The position numbers were made by a program, and so were the translations under genes. The notes under the pieces are model-generated. The model saw only the letters and a list, made by a program, of their open reading frames with translations, was not told where the DNA came from and did no database searches. DNA of 64,000 bases. It comes from Mycolicibacterium sp. YH-1. GTDB lineage: Bacteria > Actinomycetota > Actinomycetes > Mycobacteriales > Mycobacteriaceae. Positions 8,459-15,854 of the stretch are shown here, in pieces (position 1 is the first letter of the stretch; the number at the start of each line of letters is the position of its first letter). The stretch lies in assembly GCF_022557175.1 (NCBI RefSeq), contig NZ_CP092915.1, forward strand, positions 992,001 to 1,056,000, given 5' to 3'.

Positions 8459-8482
8459 GTCAGAATATCGTCTGACCGTCAG
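8459..8482. promoter_or_regulatory. Overlapping inverted repeats, probable TetR operator
   Basis: GTCAGA and TCTGAC (8459-8464 and 8471-8476) flank six bases, and the second arm starts a further palindrome CTGAC-C-GTCAG (8472-8482). The element sits between the divergent TetR and DUF2236 genes and runs into the AGGAG ribosome site (8481-8485) of the latter, so binding could block both promoters. Confidence 0.6.
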
Positions 8483-8495
8483 GAGATACCCGCCA

Positions 8496-9500
8496 GTGAC
8501 TCAAGATACGTCCCCGGCCTGCCCGGTCACCAGCGACGCGGCGATCAGCGGTGGCTGCCCCGTCGCTCCCGGCGGCTATGACGGGCCTCCCGAGGCACTT
8601 GGGCCGGACTCGCTGACATGGAAGTACTTCGGCCAGTGGACCGGTCTGTTCCAGGGCACCTGGGCGGGTTCGATGCAGAACATGCATCCGCAGCTGGGTG
8701 CGGCGGTGCAGGAGCACTCGATCTTCTTCATGGAGCGGATCCCGCGGCTGCTGCGATCGATCTATCCGATCGGCGGCGTGGTCTTCGACGGTGACCGCGC
8801 GCCGATGACCGGCGCCGAGGTGCGGGATTACCACGTCGGCATCAAGGGCGTCGACGAGCAGGGCCGGCGGTACAGCGCGCTGAACCCGGAGGTCTTCTAC
8901 TGGGCGCACGCCACGTTCTTCAAGTCGACACTGCTCGCGGCCGAGAAGTTCGGCGGCGGGATCAGCGAGGCCGACAAGCGTCAGCTGTTCGACGAGCACG
9001 TCACCTGGTACCGGATGTACGGGATGAGCATGCGGCCGGTGCCCAAGTCCTGGGAGGAGTTCCAGGAGTACTGGGATCACATGTGTAACAACGTGTTGGA
9101 GAAGCACTACGCGGCGACTGAGGTCATGGATCTGTCCACCATGCCCAAACATCCCTCCCTGCGCTGGATTCCGGATCCGCTGTGGGCGCTGAACCTCAAG
9201 GTCATGCAGCGCTTCCTGACGTTCATGACTGTGGCCCTTTACGATCCGCCGGTGCGGGAGCTGATGGGGTACACCTGGTCACCCCGTCAGGAGTTCGTGC
9301 ACAGGCGGCTCTGCGATGTCATCACACTCGCCACCAAGGTGCTGCCCAAGCGGATGCTGATGCACCCGCGGAAGCGTTCCGCGGTCGATCGGGCCACGGG
9401 CCGGCTGCCCGCCGATGCCCCGCTGGTGCAGACGCCGGCGCGCAACCTGCCGCCGGTGGAGTATCGCGGTCAGCCGCAGTTCTACTGCCCGAAGGTCTGA
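8496..9500 (+). CDS. DUF2236 / oxygenase MpaB-family protein
   Basis: The protein has 334 residues. The core GDRAPMTGAEVRDYH, then ALNPEVFYWAHATFF, WYRMYGMSMRPVP and HYAATEVMD is characteristic of DUF2236. Fungal MpaB is a haem-linked oxygenase of this family; the bacterial members mostly lack assigned substrates. The conserved His/Arg residues in these blocks may bind haem or metal (inferred). The N-terminus holds a Cys-rich stretch (SPACPV, SGGCPVAP). Start ATG/GTG at 8496 follows AGGAG by about 10 bases. It is divergent from its TetR partner and resembles Rv0826. Confidence 0.85.
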   Translation: MTQDTSPACPVTSDAAISGGCPVAPGGYDGPPEALGPDSLTWKYFGQWTGLFQGTWAGSMQNMHPQLGAAVQEHSIFFMERIPRLLRSIYPIGGVVFDGDRAPMTGAEVRDYHVGIKGVDEQGRRYSALNPEVFYWAHATFFKSTLLAAEKFGGGISEADKRQLFDEHVTWYRMYGMSMRPVPKSWEEFQEYWDHMCNNVLEKHYAATEVMDLSTMPKHPSLRWIPDPLWALNLKVMQRFLTFMTVALYDPPVRELMGYTWSPRQEFVHRRLCDVITLATKVLPKRMLMHPRKRSAVDRATGRLPADAPLVQTPARNLPPVEYRGQPQFYCPKV

Positions 9501-9853
9501 GGGCGTACGGCGGTGTGGCCCGTCCACGACCAGCCGTCGAAGTAGCGCAGCCGCCATTGGCTCACCGGGTCGGTGAACCATCCGGCTCGCGCGGGAGGGT
9601 ATCGCCCGAACACACCGCGGGGGTCGCCGTAACCCGTGAGGCGGTTCTCGTACTCCGCGCGTGCGCGTAATCCGGCGCGCTCGATCGACCGCGCACGGCG
9701 CGTTCGACGGATCGCGATCAGCGTTGCCGCCGTGGCCAACACGGCCAGAGTCGCGTACCAGCCCTGCAGTGACAGCCAGACCGCGAGTGCCACTGAACCG
9801 GCGACCAGAGCCGGATGGCGTCGCCAGAACCTCGAGTTGACCGGATACAGCAT
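9482..9853 (-). CDS. Small membrane protein with C-terminal DUF2510 domain
   Basis: The protein has about 123 residues from ATG at 9853 (MLYPVNSRFWRR); a GTG at 9880 would add nine residues. Two hydrophobic helices near the start (PALVAGSVALAVWLSLQGW, then ATLAVLATAATLIAI) are followed by a basic linker. The C-terminal DUF2510 motif is AGWFTDPVSQWRLRYFDG then WSWTGH. DUF2510 is a short Trp-rich module common in actinobacterial membrane proteins, of unknown role. Its 3' end overlaps the end of the DUF2236 gene by 19 bases, tail to tail. Confidence 0.75.
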   Translation of the reverse strand: MLYPVNSRFWRRHPALVAGSVALAVWLSLQGWYATLAVLATAATLIAIRRTRRARSIERAGLRARAEYENRLTGYGDPRGVFGRYPPARAGWFTDPVSQWRLRYFDGWSWTGHTAVRPQTFGQ

Positions 9854-9906
9854 CGCTTCGATTCTACGATTCGGCAGCACTCGGTGCCGCGGCTAGCGTG
9901 GGGGCG

Positions 9907-11076
9907 GTGTCGGACCCTCAACTCGTCGGCGGACGATACGAACTCCGTGGTCTGCTCGGGCGCGGGGGCATGGCAGAGGTGCGCGCCGGGTGGGATGTCC
10001 GCCTCAAACGCCCCGTGGCGGTCAAGCTGCTCCACCGCGCACTGCTGACGGATCCGGAGCACCGGGCGCGGTTCGAGTTCGAGGCTCGCTCGGCCGCGGC
10101 CCTGAACCATCCGAACATCGTCGTGGTGCACGACGGCGGGGAGCACCGGGGCGTGCCGTATCTAGTGATGGAGCGGCTGCCCGGGGCGTCGCTCGCCGAT
10201 GCCGTCGCGCGTGGGCCGATGCCGCCCGACGCCGTGCGTGCGGTTCTGATCGACGTTCTGGCCGGGCTGGGTGCCGCGCACGCGGCGGGCATCCTGCACC
10301 GCGACGTGAAGCCCGCCAACGTTCTGTTCGGGGCGTCGGGGGAGGCCAAGCTCGCCGACTTCGGCATCGCCAAGTCCGGCGGCACGGACCTCACTCGGGT
10401 GGGCCAAATGGTGGGCACCATGGCCTATCTGAGCCCCGAACGCATCGCCGGACGGCCCGCGACGCCAATCGACGATCTCTACGCGGCGGGAGTGGTCGGC
10501 TACGAGGCGCTGACAGGCCGCATGCCCTTCCCGCAGAACGAGCCGGCCGCGCTGGTGCGCGCGATCGCCGAGCACGACCTGCCGCCGCTGGCGACGGTAC
10601 GTCCCGACGTCGACCCCGTACTGGCGGGCGTGATCGACCGCGCTATGTCCTCGGATCCCGCGCAGCGGTTCGGCAGTGCCGAGGCCATGCGCGCGGCCCT
10701 GCTCGGAGTGCGCCCGCCGACGCGGGTCATGGCAGCGCCGCCGTTGCCGCTCACCGGTGCCCTCATGCCGCCACCTCCGTCGGGACGACGACGAAAGTTG
10801 TTGGCTCTCACAGCGGGTGCCGCGGCCGTGGTGCTGGCGCTGATCCTGGTGATCGCCGAGGCGACGAGTTCGGGGCCCGGCACCTCCGTGCCGCCCACGA
10901 CTTCATCTTCGACAAGCTCCACCACGTCGTCGGCTGTGCCCGTCACCACGTCGGTCACCTGGCCAACGACCTCGGCGACGACGATGGAGCCTCGGCAACG
11001 GCCAGGCAACGGCAACGGCAACGGACCGCCGGGCCGCGGCAACGAGAAGCCGAAGAAGCCCAAGCACGACGACTGA
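9907..11076 (+). CDS. Eukaryotic-type Ser/Thr protein kinase, membrane-anchored
   Basis: The kinase domain occupies about residues 10-265, with the glycine loop GRGGMAEV, catalytic Lys in PVAVKLL, catalytic loop HRDVKPANV, DFG, activation loop TDLTRVGQMVGTMAYLSPER (Thr residues suited to autophosphorylation) and a SSDPAQRF lobe end. A Pro-rich juxtamembrane segment leads to one transmembrane helix (about 298-318). The roughly 70-residue outer tail is Thr/Ser-rich and ends in basic Pro/Lys/Asn/Gly sequence with no recognisable sensor domain. GTG at 9907 (VSDPQLVGGRYEL) is preferred; GTG at 9898 is also in frame. It is a Pkn-family member I cannot name. Confidence 0.93.
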   Translation: MSDPQLVGGRYELRGLLGRGGMAEVRAGWDVRLKRPVAVKLLHRALLTDPEHRARFEFEARSAAALNHPNIVVVHDGGEHRGVPYLVMERLPGASLADAVARGPMPPDAVRAVLIDVLAGLGAAHAAGILHRDVKPANVLFGASGEAKLADFGIAKSGGTDLTRVGQMVGTMAYLSPERIAGRPATPIDDLYAAGVVGYEALTGRMPFPQNEPAALVRAIAEHDLPPLATVRPDVDPVLAGVIDRAMSSDPAQRFGSAEAMRAALLGVRPPTRVMAAPPLPLTGALMPPPPSGRRRKLLALTAGAAAVVLALILVIAEATSSGPGTSVPPTTSSSTSSTTSSAVPVTTSVTWPTTSATTMEPRQRPGNGNGNGPPGRGNEKPKKPKHDD

Positions 11077-11100
11077 CGTCACCCGCCGGGGTTCGGTGAA

Positions 11101-11460
11101 CTAGCGCCCGACGATCGAGCCGAATTCGGGGCAGTAGATCTTGACGGCTGCGCGCATCACGTTGGCGGCCTGCCCCTTGGTCATGCCGGCGTTGGTGAGG
11201 CGGCCCACCACTCCGCGCACGACGGGCACCGGATTCGGTCCCTGGGCGCCGCCCTGGGTGAGCAGGGTGCAGACGTCGTGGCCGAGTTTGACGGCCTGCT
11301 CGGGGGACTCGACGGTAATGCCGAGGGCCGACACGACTTCGGTGAACTGGTCGTCCTGCGATGTGGCACCGGCCGTCGCCGCACCGATCAACCCCGAGCA
11401 GCCGAGGGTGGCGGCAGCGATCGCCGAGGCGGCGGTCCGGGTAATCAAGCGGCGATGCAT
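11101..11460 (-). CDS. Secreted DUF732-domain protein
   Basis: The protein has 119 residues. A signal peptide (ASAIAAATLGCSGLIGAATA) precedes a small helical DUF732 domain: DDQFTEVVSALGIT, then LGHDVCTLL with one Cys, and VMRAAVKIYCPEFGSIVG with the partner Cys. DUF732 proteins are small, exported, mycobacteria-enriched and of unknown function. It converges on the kinase gene with a 24-base gap and is followed, on the same strand further upstream, by tRNA-Lys. Confidence 0.85.
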   Translation of the reverse strand: MHRRLITRTAASAIAAATLGCSGLIGAATAGATSQDDQFTEVVSALGITVESPEQAVKLGHDVCTLLTQGGAQGPNPVPVVRGVVGRLTNAGMTKGQAANVMRAAVKIYCPEFGSIVGR

Positions 11461-11586
11461 CGTGGCTCCAGATCGTAGGGCTGGTGACGAACACGATAGT
11501 GGTCGCGTTCGCGTTCCTCCCGCTGAGTATCGAGGAGCGAGGATGCGTCGTTACTCCGAGCATGCGGGCGCCGGTAGACGCTGTTG

Positions 11587-11659
11587 TGCCCCCACCAGGG
11601 CTCGAACCTGGGACCTGCGGATTAAAAGTCCGTAGCTCTACCAACTGAGCTATAGGGGC
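11587..11659 (-). tRNA. tRNA-Lys (anticodon TTT)
   Basis: The minus strand folds as a cloverleaf. The acceptor stem GCCCCTA pairs with TGGGGGC and the discriminator is A. The D-loop is AGCTCAGTTGGTAGAGCT, the anticodon loop is CTTTTAA with anticodon TTT, and the T-loop is GGTTCGAGCC. The 3' CCA is not encoded. Confidence 0.95.
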
Positions 11660-11774
11660 GCGGGGAATCACCTTACTTGGCGACCCCGTTTGAGGATTCG
11701 GGTGTCGGTAACCTAAGCTATCGAAGCTCCCAACGGAACAGTGTTGATGAGTACCCCGGAGAGATTCGGATTAG

Positions 11775-11847
11775 GCCCCCATCGTCTAGTGGCCTAGGAC
11801 GCCGCCCTTTCACGGCGGTAGCACGGGTTCGAATCCCGTTGGGGGTA
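11775..11847 (+). tRNA. tRNA-Glu (anticodon TTC)
   Basis: The acceptor stem GCCCCCA pairs with TGGGGGT through a terminal G-T. The anticodon loop CTTTCAC carries TTC and the T-loop is GGTTCGAATCC. It is the first of three plus-strand tRNA genes, probably co-transcribed. Confidence 0.95.
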
Positions 11848-11899
11848 CGCAACGCGGTAACGCGGAGCACAGCAGGAAAGCAGTACAGCAGGAAAGCAA

Positions 11900-11973
11900 G
11901 GCCCTGTGGCGCAGTTGGTTAGCGCGCCGCCCTGTCACGGCGGAGGTCGCGGGTTCGAGTCCCGTCAGGGTCG
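11900..11973 (+). tRNA. tRNA-Asp (anticodon GTC)
   Basis: The acceptor stem GGCCCTG pairs with CAGGGTC. The anticodon loop CTGTCAC carries GTC and the T-loop is GGTTCGAGTCC. It is the middle gene of the Glu-Asp-Phe array, 52 bases after tRNA-Glu. Confidence 0.95.
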
Positions 11974-12018
11974 CCAGTTCGGCGAGGATTCTCGGTCGTA
12001 AAAGGCCGAGAGCCTTCC

Positions 12019-12092
12019 GGCCAGGTAGCTCAGTTGGTACGAGCGTCCGCCTGAAAAGCGGAAGGTCGCCGGTTCGATCCCGGCCCTGGCCA
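12019..12092 (+). tRNA. tRNA-Phe (anticodon GAA)
   Basis: The acceptor stem GGCCAGG pairs with CCTGGCC. The anticodon loop CTGAAAA carries GAA and the T-loop is GGTTCGATCCC. It is the last gene of the array and is followed directly by a strong terminator hairpin. Confidence 0.95.
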
Positions 12093-12097
12093 CTTTT

Positions 12098-12123
12098 AAG
12101 ACCCGCTGGCGACAGCGGGTCTT
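12098..12123 (+). terminator. Rho-independent terminator of the Glu-Asp-Phe tRNA array
   Basis: A perfect 10-base stem (AAGACCCGCT / AGCGGGTCTT) has a 6-base loop and is followed within three bases by a T-run (CTGCTTTT). It begins six bases after tRNA-Phe. The MocR gene ends just downstream on the other strand, so it may also stop convergent transcription. Confidence 0.85.
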
Positions 12124-12139
12124 CTGCTTTTGGAGCCCG

Positions 12140-13525
12140 CTAACACCGCAGCGCGGGCAGCGCCGCAAGTCGGCCCACTGCCTGCCGGATCGTGGCGGGC
12201 CGCAACTGGCCGTACCCAAGCACGAGACCTGGACTCTGGGCGTCGGGCTGGGCCCGGTAATCGTCCAGATCAGTGACGAGCACACCGTGATCCCGGGCTT
12301 GGTCGACAACGGCGGCCGACGAGATGTCCCGGCGCAGCTGTGCCACCACGTGCAATCCGGCCTCGGTTCCCGCGATATGAGTGATCGCCGGGACCATCGC
12401 AAGCTCCTGCAACAACACCCGGCGTCGGTCTTGGTAGAGCCGACGCACCCGGGCGATGTGGCGGGCCAGCTCGCCGCTGCCGATGAGGTGCGCGACGGCC
12501 TGTTGAACGGGTGCGGCGACGGTGGCCCCCAGCATGTCGCGCACCTGCAGGACGCGGTCGAGCAGGTGTGGCGGCACCCGCAGATAGCTCAGCCGAAGTC
12601 CCGGGTCGAGCACCTTCGAGATGGTGCCCAGGTACACGGTGCTGGCGTCGGGGTCCAGGCCGGCGAGGCTGGGCAGCGGCGCGACCCCGAACCGGAACTC
12701 GCTGTCGTAGTCGTCCTCCAGGAGGATCACCCCGGACGTGCGTGACCACTCGATGATGTCGCGCCGCATGCCTGGATCGATCCGATGCCCCAGTGGATAT
12801 TGGTGGCTGGGGGTTAGGTACACCGCGGCGATCCCCGCATCGATGGACCGCAGATTGCTGAGCAGACGTCCCGGGTCGGTGACATCCAGCGGAGCCCACC
12901 GCACGCCCAGCGCTGCGAATGCGTCACGCACCTGGGGGTAACCGGGGTCCTCGACGGCTACCGCCGCACCGCGCCAGTCGAAGGCGAGTGCGAGCAGGGT
13001 GAGAGCCTCGGCGGTGCCCGCGCACACCACGATCTGCCGGGGTTCGCAGGGGAGGCCGCGCGAGGATCCCAGGTACGACGACAGCGCTTGACGCAGTGCG
13101 GGACAACCGGCCGACGGCGGCGGTGCGCTCGAGGGCTCGACGGTGCGCCAGGCCGCGCGCCACCCCGCCATCGAGACGTCGGCGGAGTTCACATCCCCGG
13201 GGCGCATGTCGATCTCGATCTGTGCATCGGCAGAGGTGTCGGTGCGCGGGTCGTCGAGGCCGCCCGAGCGTGGGGCGTCCGGTCGATGCGACACGTAAGT
13301 GCCTGCGCCCTGGGCGGACTCGATCCAGCCCTCGCCCTCGAGTTCGAGCAGCGCTGACACCACCGTGCTCCTGGAGACGCCGAGTGTCGTGGCCAGTCTG
13401 CGGCTCGAGGGCACGGCGCAGCCCGGCCCCAGCAACCCGGATTCGATCGCCGCCCGAAGCTGCCGCACGATCTGCAACCGGATGGCCTCACCGCTGGCGC
13501 GGTCGATGTCCATCGGAATATCCAC
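12140..13525 (-). CDS. MocR/PdxR-type regulator: GntR helix-turn-helix fused to aminotransferase-like domain
   Basis: The protein has 461 residues. The N-terminal winged helix (about 5-75) is GntR-type: VPSSRRLATTLGVSRSTV, then ALLELEGEGWIESAQGAGTYV. The C-terminal fold-type-I aminotransferase domain has AVAVEDPGYPQ, LTPSHQYPLG, EDDYDSEFRF and the PLP-lysine region STVYLGTISKVLDPGLRLSY. MocR proteins sense PLP or amino-acid adducts rather than catalyse transamination. GTG at 13525 (preceded by GAAAGGGG) or ATG at 13513 are the likely starts; the frame stays open much further upstream, but that stretch lacks family sequence. It is divergent from a PPOx-like gene. Confidence 0.93.
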   Translation of the reverse strand: MDIPMDIDRASGEAIRLQIVRQLRAAIESGLLGPGCAVPSSRRLATTLGVSRSTVVSALLELEGEGWIESAQGAGTYVSHRPDAPRSGGLDDPRTDTSADAQIEIDMRPGDVNSADVSMAGWRAAWRTVEPSSAPPPSAGCPALRQALSSYLGSSRGLPCEPRQIVVCAGTAEALTLLALAFDWRGAAVAVEDPGYPQVRDAFAALGVRWAPLDVTDPGRLLSNLRSIDAGIAAVYLTPSHQYPLGHRIDPGMRRDIIEWSRTSGVILLEDDYDSEFRFGVAPLPSLAGLDPDASTVYLGTISKVLDPGLRLSYLRVPPHLLDRVLQVRDMLGATVAAPVQQAVAHLIGSGELARHIARVRRLYQDRRRVLLQELAMVPAITHIAGTEAGLHVVAQLRRDISSAAVVDQARDHGVLVTDLDDYRAQPDAQSPGLVLGYGQLRPATIRQAVGRLAALPALRC

Positions 13526-13621
13526 GGCCGTGCCAACACCCCTTTCGCCCGGGCGTGCGGCCCGTCGGCAAGCCGCACGATCATCCCATCCCCGCAGCGA
13601 CGCAACGGGTCGCGTGAGCAG

Positions 13622-13654
13622 TGGACTGGTCGGAATCGGTGGTTTTGGACTGTT
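13622..13654. promoter_or_regulatory. Direct repeats TGGACTGGT / TGGACTGTT, candidate MocR box
   Basis: Two copies of TGGACTGKT (13622-13630 and 13646-13654) start 24 bases apart in the divergent MocR-PPOx region, just upstream of the PPOx start at 13688. MocR regulators of the TauR and PdxR type are known to bind tandem repeats with a related GTGGAC/CTGGAC core; the assignment here is inferred. Confidence 0.5.
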
Positions 13655-13687
13655 GTCACGGCTGGGCGGGGCGGCACCATCGCCTGC

Positions 13688-14362
13688 ATGACAGTGAGCC
13701 TCGATGAGCTGCCCGATACCCCCGAGCTTCGCGTGCACCGCTACAAGGAGCTGCAGCGAAGGAACCGCTCTGATCTGCACGCCATCCTTGATGCCGGCAC
13801 CATCGCGCACATCGGATTCGTCCGCCCAGACGGCAAGCCGATGGTGATCCCAATGGCCTACGTGCGAGACGGCGAGTTCCTGCTCATGCACGGTTCGTCG
13901 GGGGCGGGGCTCACCAAGTCGGCGAACGCAGGTGTGGATCTCGTGGCAACGATCTCGATCTTCGATGGACTCGTCTACGCCCAATCCCTGTTCGACTCGA
14001 CTGTGAACTACCGCTGCGCCGTCGTCTTCGGCACCGCGCTCGCCGTGCCTGCCGAGGAACGTGAGGACTGCGTGCGCAAGATCTCCGAGCACCTCATGCC
14101 CGGGCGATGGACCGAAGTGCGTCCACCGACCAAACGCGAACTGGCCGCCACCTATGTGCTGCGACTGTCGCTGGACTCGGCCAGCGTGAAGGCGAGAGAG
14201 GGACATCCCGACGAGGCCCCCGAGCCCGGCATCTGGACCGGCTACGTTCCGTTCGACACCGGCATCGGGCAGCCGGTGACCCAGCCCGGTGTCGAGGCCG
14301 AGCGACCCGAGTCCCTGAAGAAGTCAGCCGCGGCTTGGTCCCGGCGGCTGGCACGGCCGTAG
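13688..14362 (+). CDS. Pyridoxamine 5'-phosphate oxidase-related, NimA-like flavin-binding protein
   Basis: The protein has 224 residues with a split-barrel FMN-binding fold: a TIAHIGFVRPDGKPMVIPMAY entry strand, FLLMHGSSGAGLTK, DLVATISIFDGLVYA and SVNYRCAVVFG-type core strands (seen as STVNYRCAVVFGTA). A C-terminal stretch (RELAATYVLRLSLDSASVK then EPGIWTGYVPF) matches the NimA/Pyridox_ox_2 group. Members bind FMN, haem or F420 and act as reductases or PLP-linked enzymes. The divergent MocR gene points to a vitamin B6 or amino-acid link. This one may not be the true PdxH. Confidence 0.85.
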   Translation: MTVSLDELPDTPELRVHRYKELQRRNRSDLHAILDAGTIAHIGFVRPDGKPMVIPMAYVRDGEFLLMHGSSGAGLTKSANAGVDLVATISIFDGLVYAQSLFDSTVNYRCAVVFGTALAVPAEEREDCVRKISEHLMPGRWTEVRPPTKRELAATYVLRLSLDSASVKAREGHPDEAPEPGIWTGYVPFDTGIGQPVTQPGVEAERPESLKKSAAAWSRRLARP

Positions 14363-14382
14363 GTTGATCGCCTAGCAGGCCC

Positions 14383-14760
14383 TCAGGGGGTCACCGGGGC
14401 CCCACACCGATCCCGGAAGTCCCTCGAGGGTTGCCGGATGCGTTGAAGTTCCTCCCTCACACCCGGGTTGGCATCCAGGTACGTCTGCACCTGAGCTGAG
14501 ATCTGGTCCTTGGGCTGGCCCTTGAGACTCGTGAAGAAGTCGTTGACTGGGGGGTTCTCAGTCAGGTAGTTCGACGTGTCGAACGTGACCCCGGACATCA
14601 CTCGCGCGAGTTCGGCGGCCGTGCACGGCGGCGGAACGGGTGCAGGCGGTGGTGGTTCGGCCGCCGCGGTCGCGGCGGCGAAGAGCATGGCACCGGCAAT
14701 GGCGCCGGTGCCGATGGCTACCGCCGACGTGCGGCGTGCGGAGTGCATTGAGGGCAACAT
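14383..14760 (-). CDS. Secreted haemophore-like (MHB-domain) protein
   Basis: The protein has 125 residues. ATG at 14760 is chosen because AAGGAG lies eight bases upstream; a longer frame starting near 15153 runs through the neighbouring gene and is not credible. The signal peptide (TSAVAIGTGAIAGAMLFAA to TAAAEP) leads to a Pro-rich linker. The helical MHB domain follows: CTAAELARVMSGVTFDTSNY, FFTSLKGQ, YLDANPGVREELQRIRQP, and the second Cys in RDRCGAP. The mycobacterial MHB family includes the haem-binding Rv0203. Whether this protein binds haem is not shown. Confidence 0.85.
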   Translation of the reverse strand: MLPSMHSARRTSAVAIGTGAIAGAMLFAAATAAAEPPPPAPVPPPCTAAELARVMSGVTFDTSNYLTENPPVNDFFTSLKGQPKDQISAQVQTYLDANPGVREELQRIRQPSRDFRDRCGAPVTP

Positions 14761-14804
14761 GGTGGCTCCTTCATCAAGTGGTTGACGTGGTTGTGGGTAG
14801 TCGC

Positions 14805-15122
14805 TCAACGGCCTCCGATGATGCCGCCTCCGCCGCCTCCGCCGCCGCCGGGACGGTTGGGCCGGTTGGGACGGCCCGGATCCCAGCCGATGTCGAGATC
14901 CCAGTCGGTGCCGCAGTACCAGTCGTTCTCGCACGGATACGGCACGACCGGAGTCGCCGCCCTCGGCACCCCGTCCGCGCCGCGGACCTCGCCCTGGGCG
15001 CACACGGTTGCCCCGCCGGCGTAGTTGCAGTCGGCTGTCGCGGGGGGCGCCGCGACGACTATCGCGATGGGGACGGCGGCCGCCGCCAATCCCGTTATCA
15101 GGTAGCGCTGTGTTGATCGCAC
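14805..15122 (-). CDS. Small secreted Cys-containing protein with Gly-rich tail
   Basis: The protein has 105 residues from GTG at 15122, preceded by GAGGGAGG. The signal peptide (LITGLAAAAVPIAIVVAA to ATA) is followed by a short mature domain with four Cys (DCNYAGGATVCAQGEV, VPYPCENDWYCGTDWDL), a Pro/Asn-rich linker (PGRPNRPNRP) and a run of nine glycines before the end. The family is widespread in mycobacteria as unknown secreted proteins. It lies 44 bases upstream of, and in the same direction as, the haemophore-like gene, so the two are probably co-transcribed. Confidence 0.75.
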   Translation of the reverse strand: MRSTQRYLITGLAAAAVPIAIVVAAPPATADCNYAGGATVCAQGEVRGADGVPRAATPVVPYPCENDWYCGTDWDLDIGWDPGRPNRPNRPGGGGGGGGGIIGGR

Positions 15123-15854
15123 GGCTGCCTCCCTCTCTTCGATTGACAGGCACCAGGGCCCTAATTTCGCGAGCATAAATCTGCTGACCATTTGATGCGG
15201 GCGTAATTGCATTCTGGAAAGCGTTTCTCGAAATCGAGGAGCCCGGTGCGGTGAACGGCGAAGGGGCGAACTTCGTGTCAGATTAATTTGCATACTCAAA
15301 TAGATCGGTCGAGCATGCATGATTCTGCGCTTGGCCGCACGCACGGCCGGTGTCGTGCTGAACCACGGTCTGGGACGTCGACTCTGACGGTTGCGACATA
15401 GCAAGACGGCGAATCTAATTGAAGGCGCAAAGTATCCAACCCGGAAGAGGTGACGGAAAGGTAATCTATTTGCTCTATTGAGCAATAGCGTTTACTGGGT
15501 AGTTTTGCAGTGAAAGCTGAACGCCTTGTGCCGGATTGGTGCGGAATCCACCACGACGGGTAAGCGATACAGATAATGCTGGTCAGGGGTGGGTCGTCGG
15601 GCGTTGCGGGCGAATCGTGGTCGGTGCTGCCCGATCGGGCGGGGCTGTGAACCTCGTTCTGGGGGCGACGACTGCGCCGCATTATGGGTTGTTCGAGTAG
15701 CTATGTGAATTCGATCAGCGTCAGGTTTGGGGTGGGATGGTTTGGGCAATGCACCCCTACATGGCATTTGCTGGACTCGTGTTATCGGCCGCCGGGCCCG
15801 CTTCGCCCCAGAATCAGCGCAGATGACGCTCAACGTGTAGTGAAGGGGCAGCCG
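15123..15854. other. 732-base gap without a convincing gene, AT-richer than its surroundings
   Basis: No frame here has family sequence or a good ribosome site. The stretch is noticeably AT-richer than the rest of the window (for example 15281-15310 and 15455-15510). It contains two overlapping perfect palindromes at 15470-15488 (TTGCTC-TATT-GAGCAA and CTATTG-AG-CAATAG) and CTCGA-AA-TCGAG at 15227-15238. These may be regulator sites for the flanking genes; nothing more can be said. Confidence 0.5.

Noticed and set aside
11587..12123. tRNA array as an integrated-element boundary
   Set aside because: I found no integrase, no partial tRNA copy and no direct repeat beside the array. The lower-GC stretch starts 3 kb away, so no island end is called here.
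13526..14206. N-terminal extension of the MocR protein by over 200 residues
   Set aside because: It runs opposite the PPOx-like gene. MocR proteins start directly with the GntR helix-turn-helix, which begins just after 13525.
14761..15153. N-terminal extension of the haemophore-like protein
   Set aside because: The extension is a shadow of the secreted Cys/Gly-rich gene, whereas ATG 14760 has an AAGGAG site and starts a clean signal peptide.
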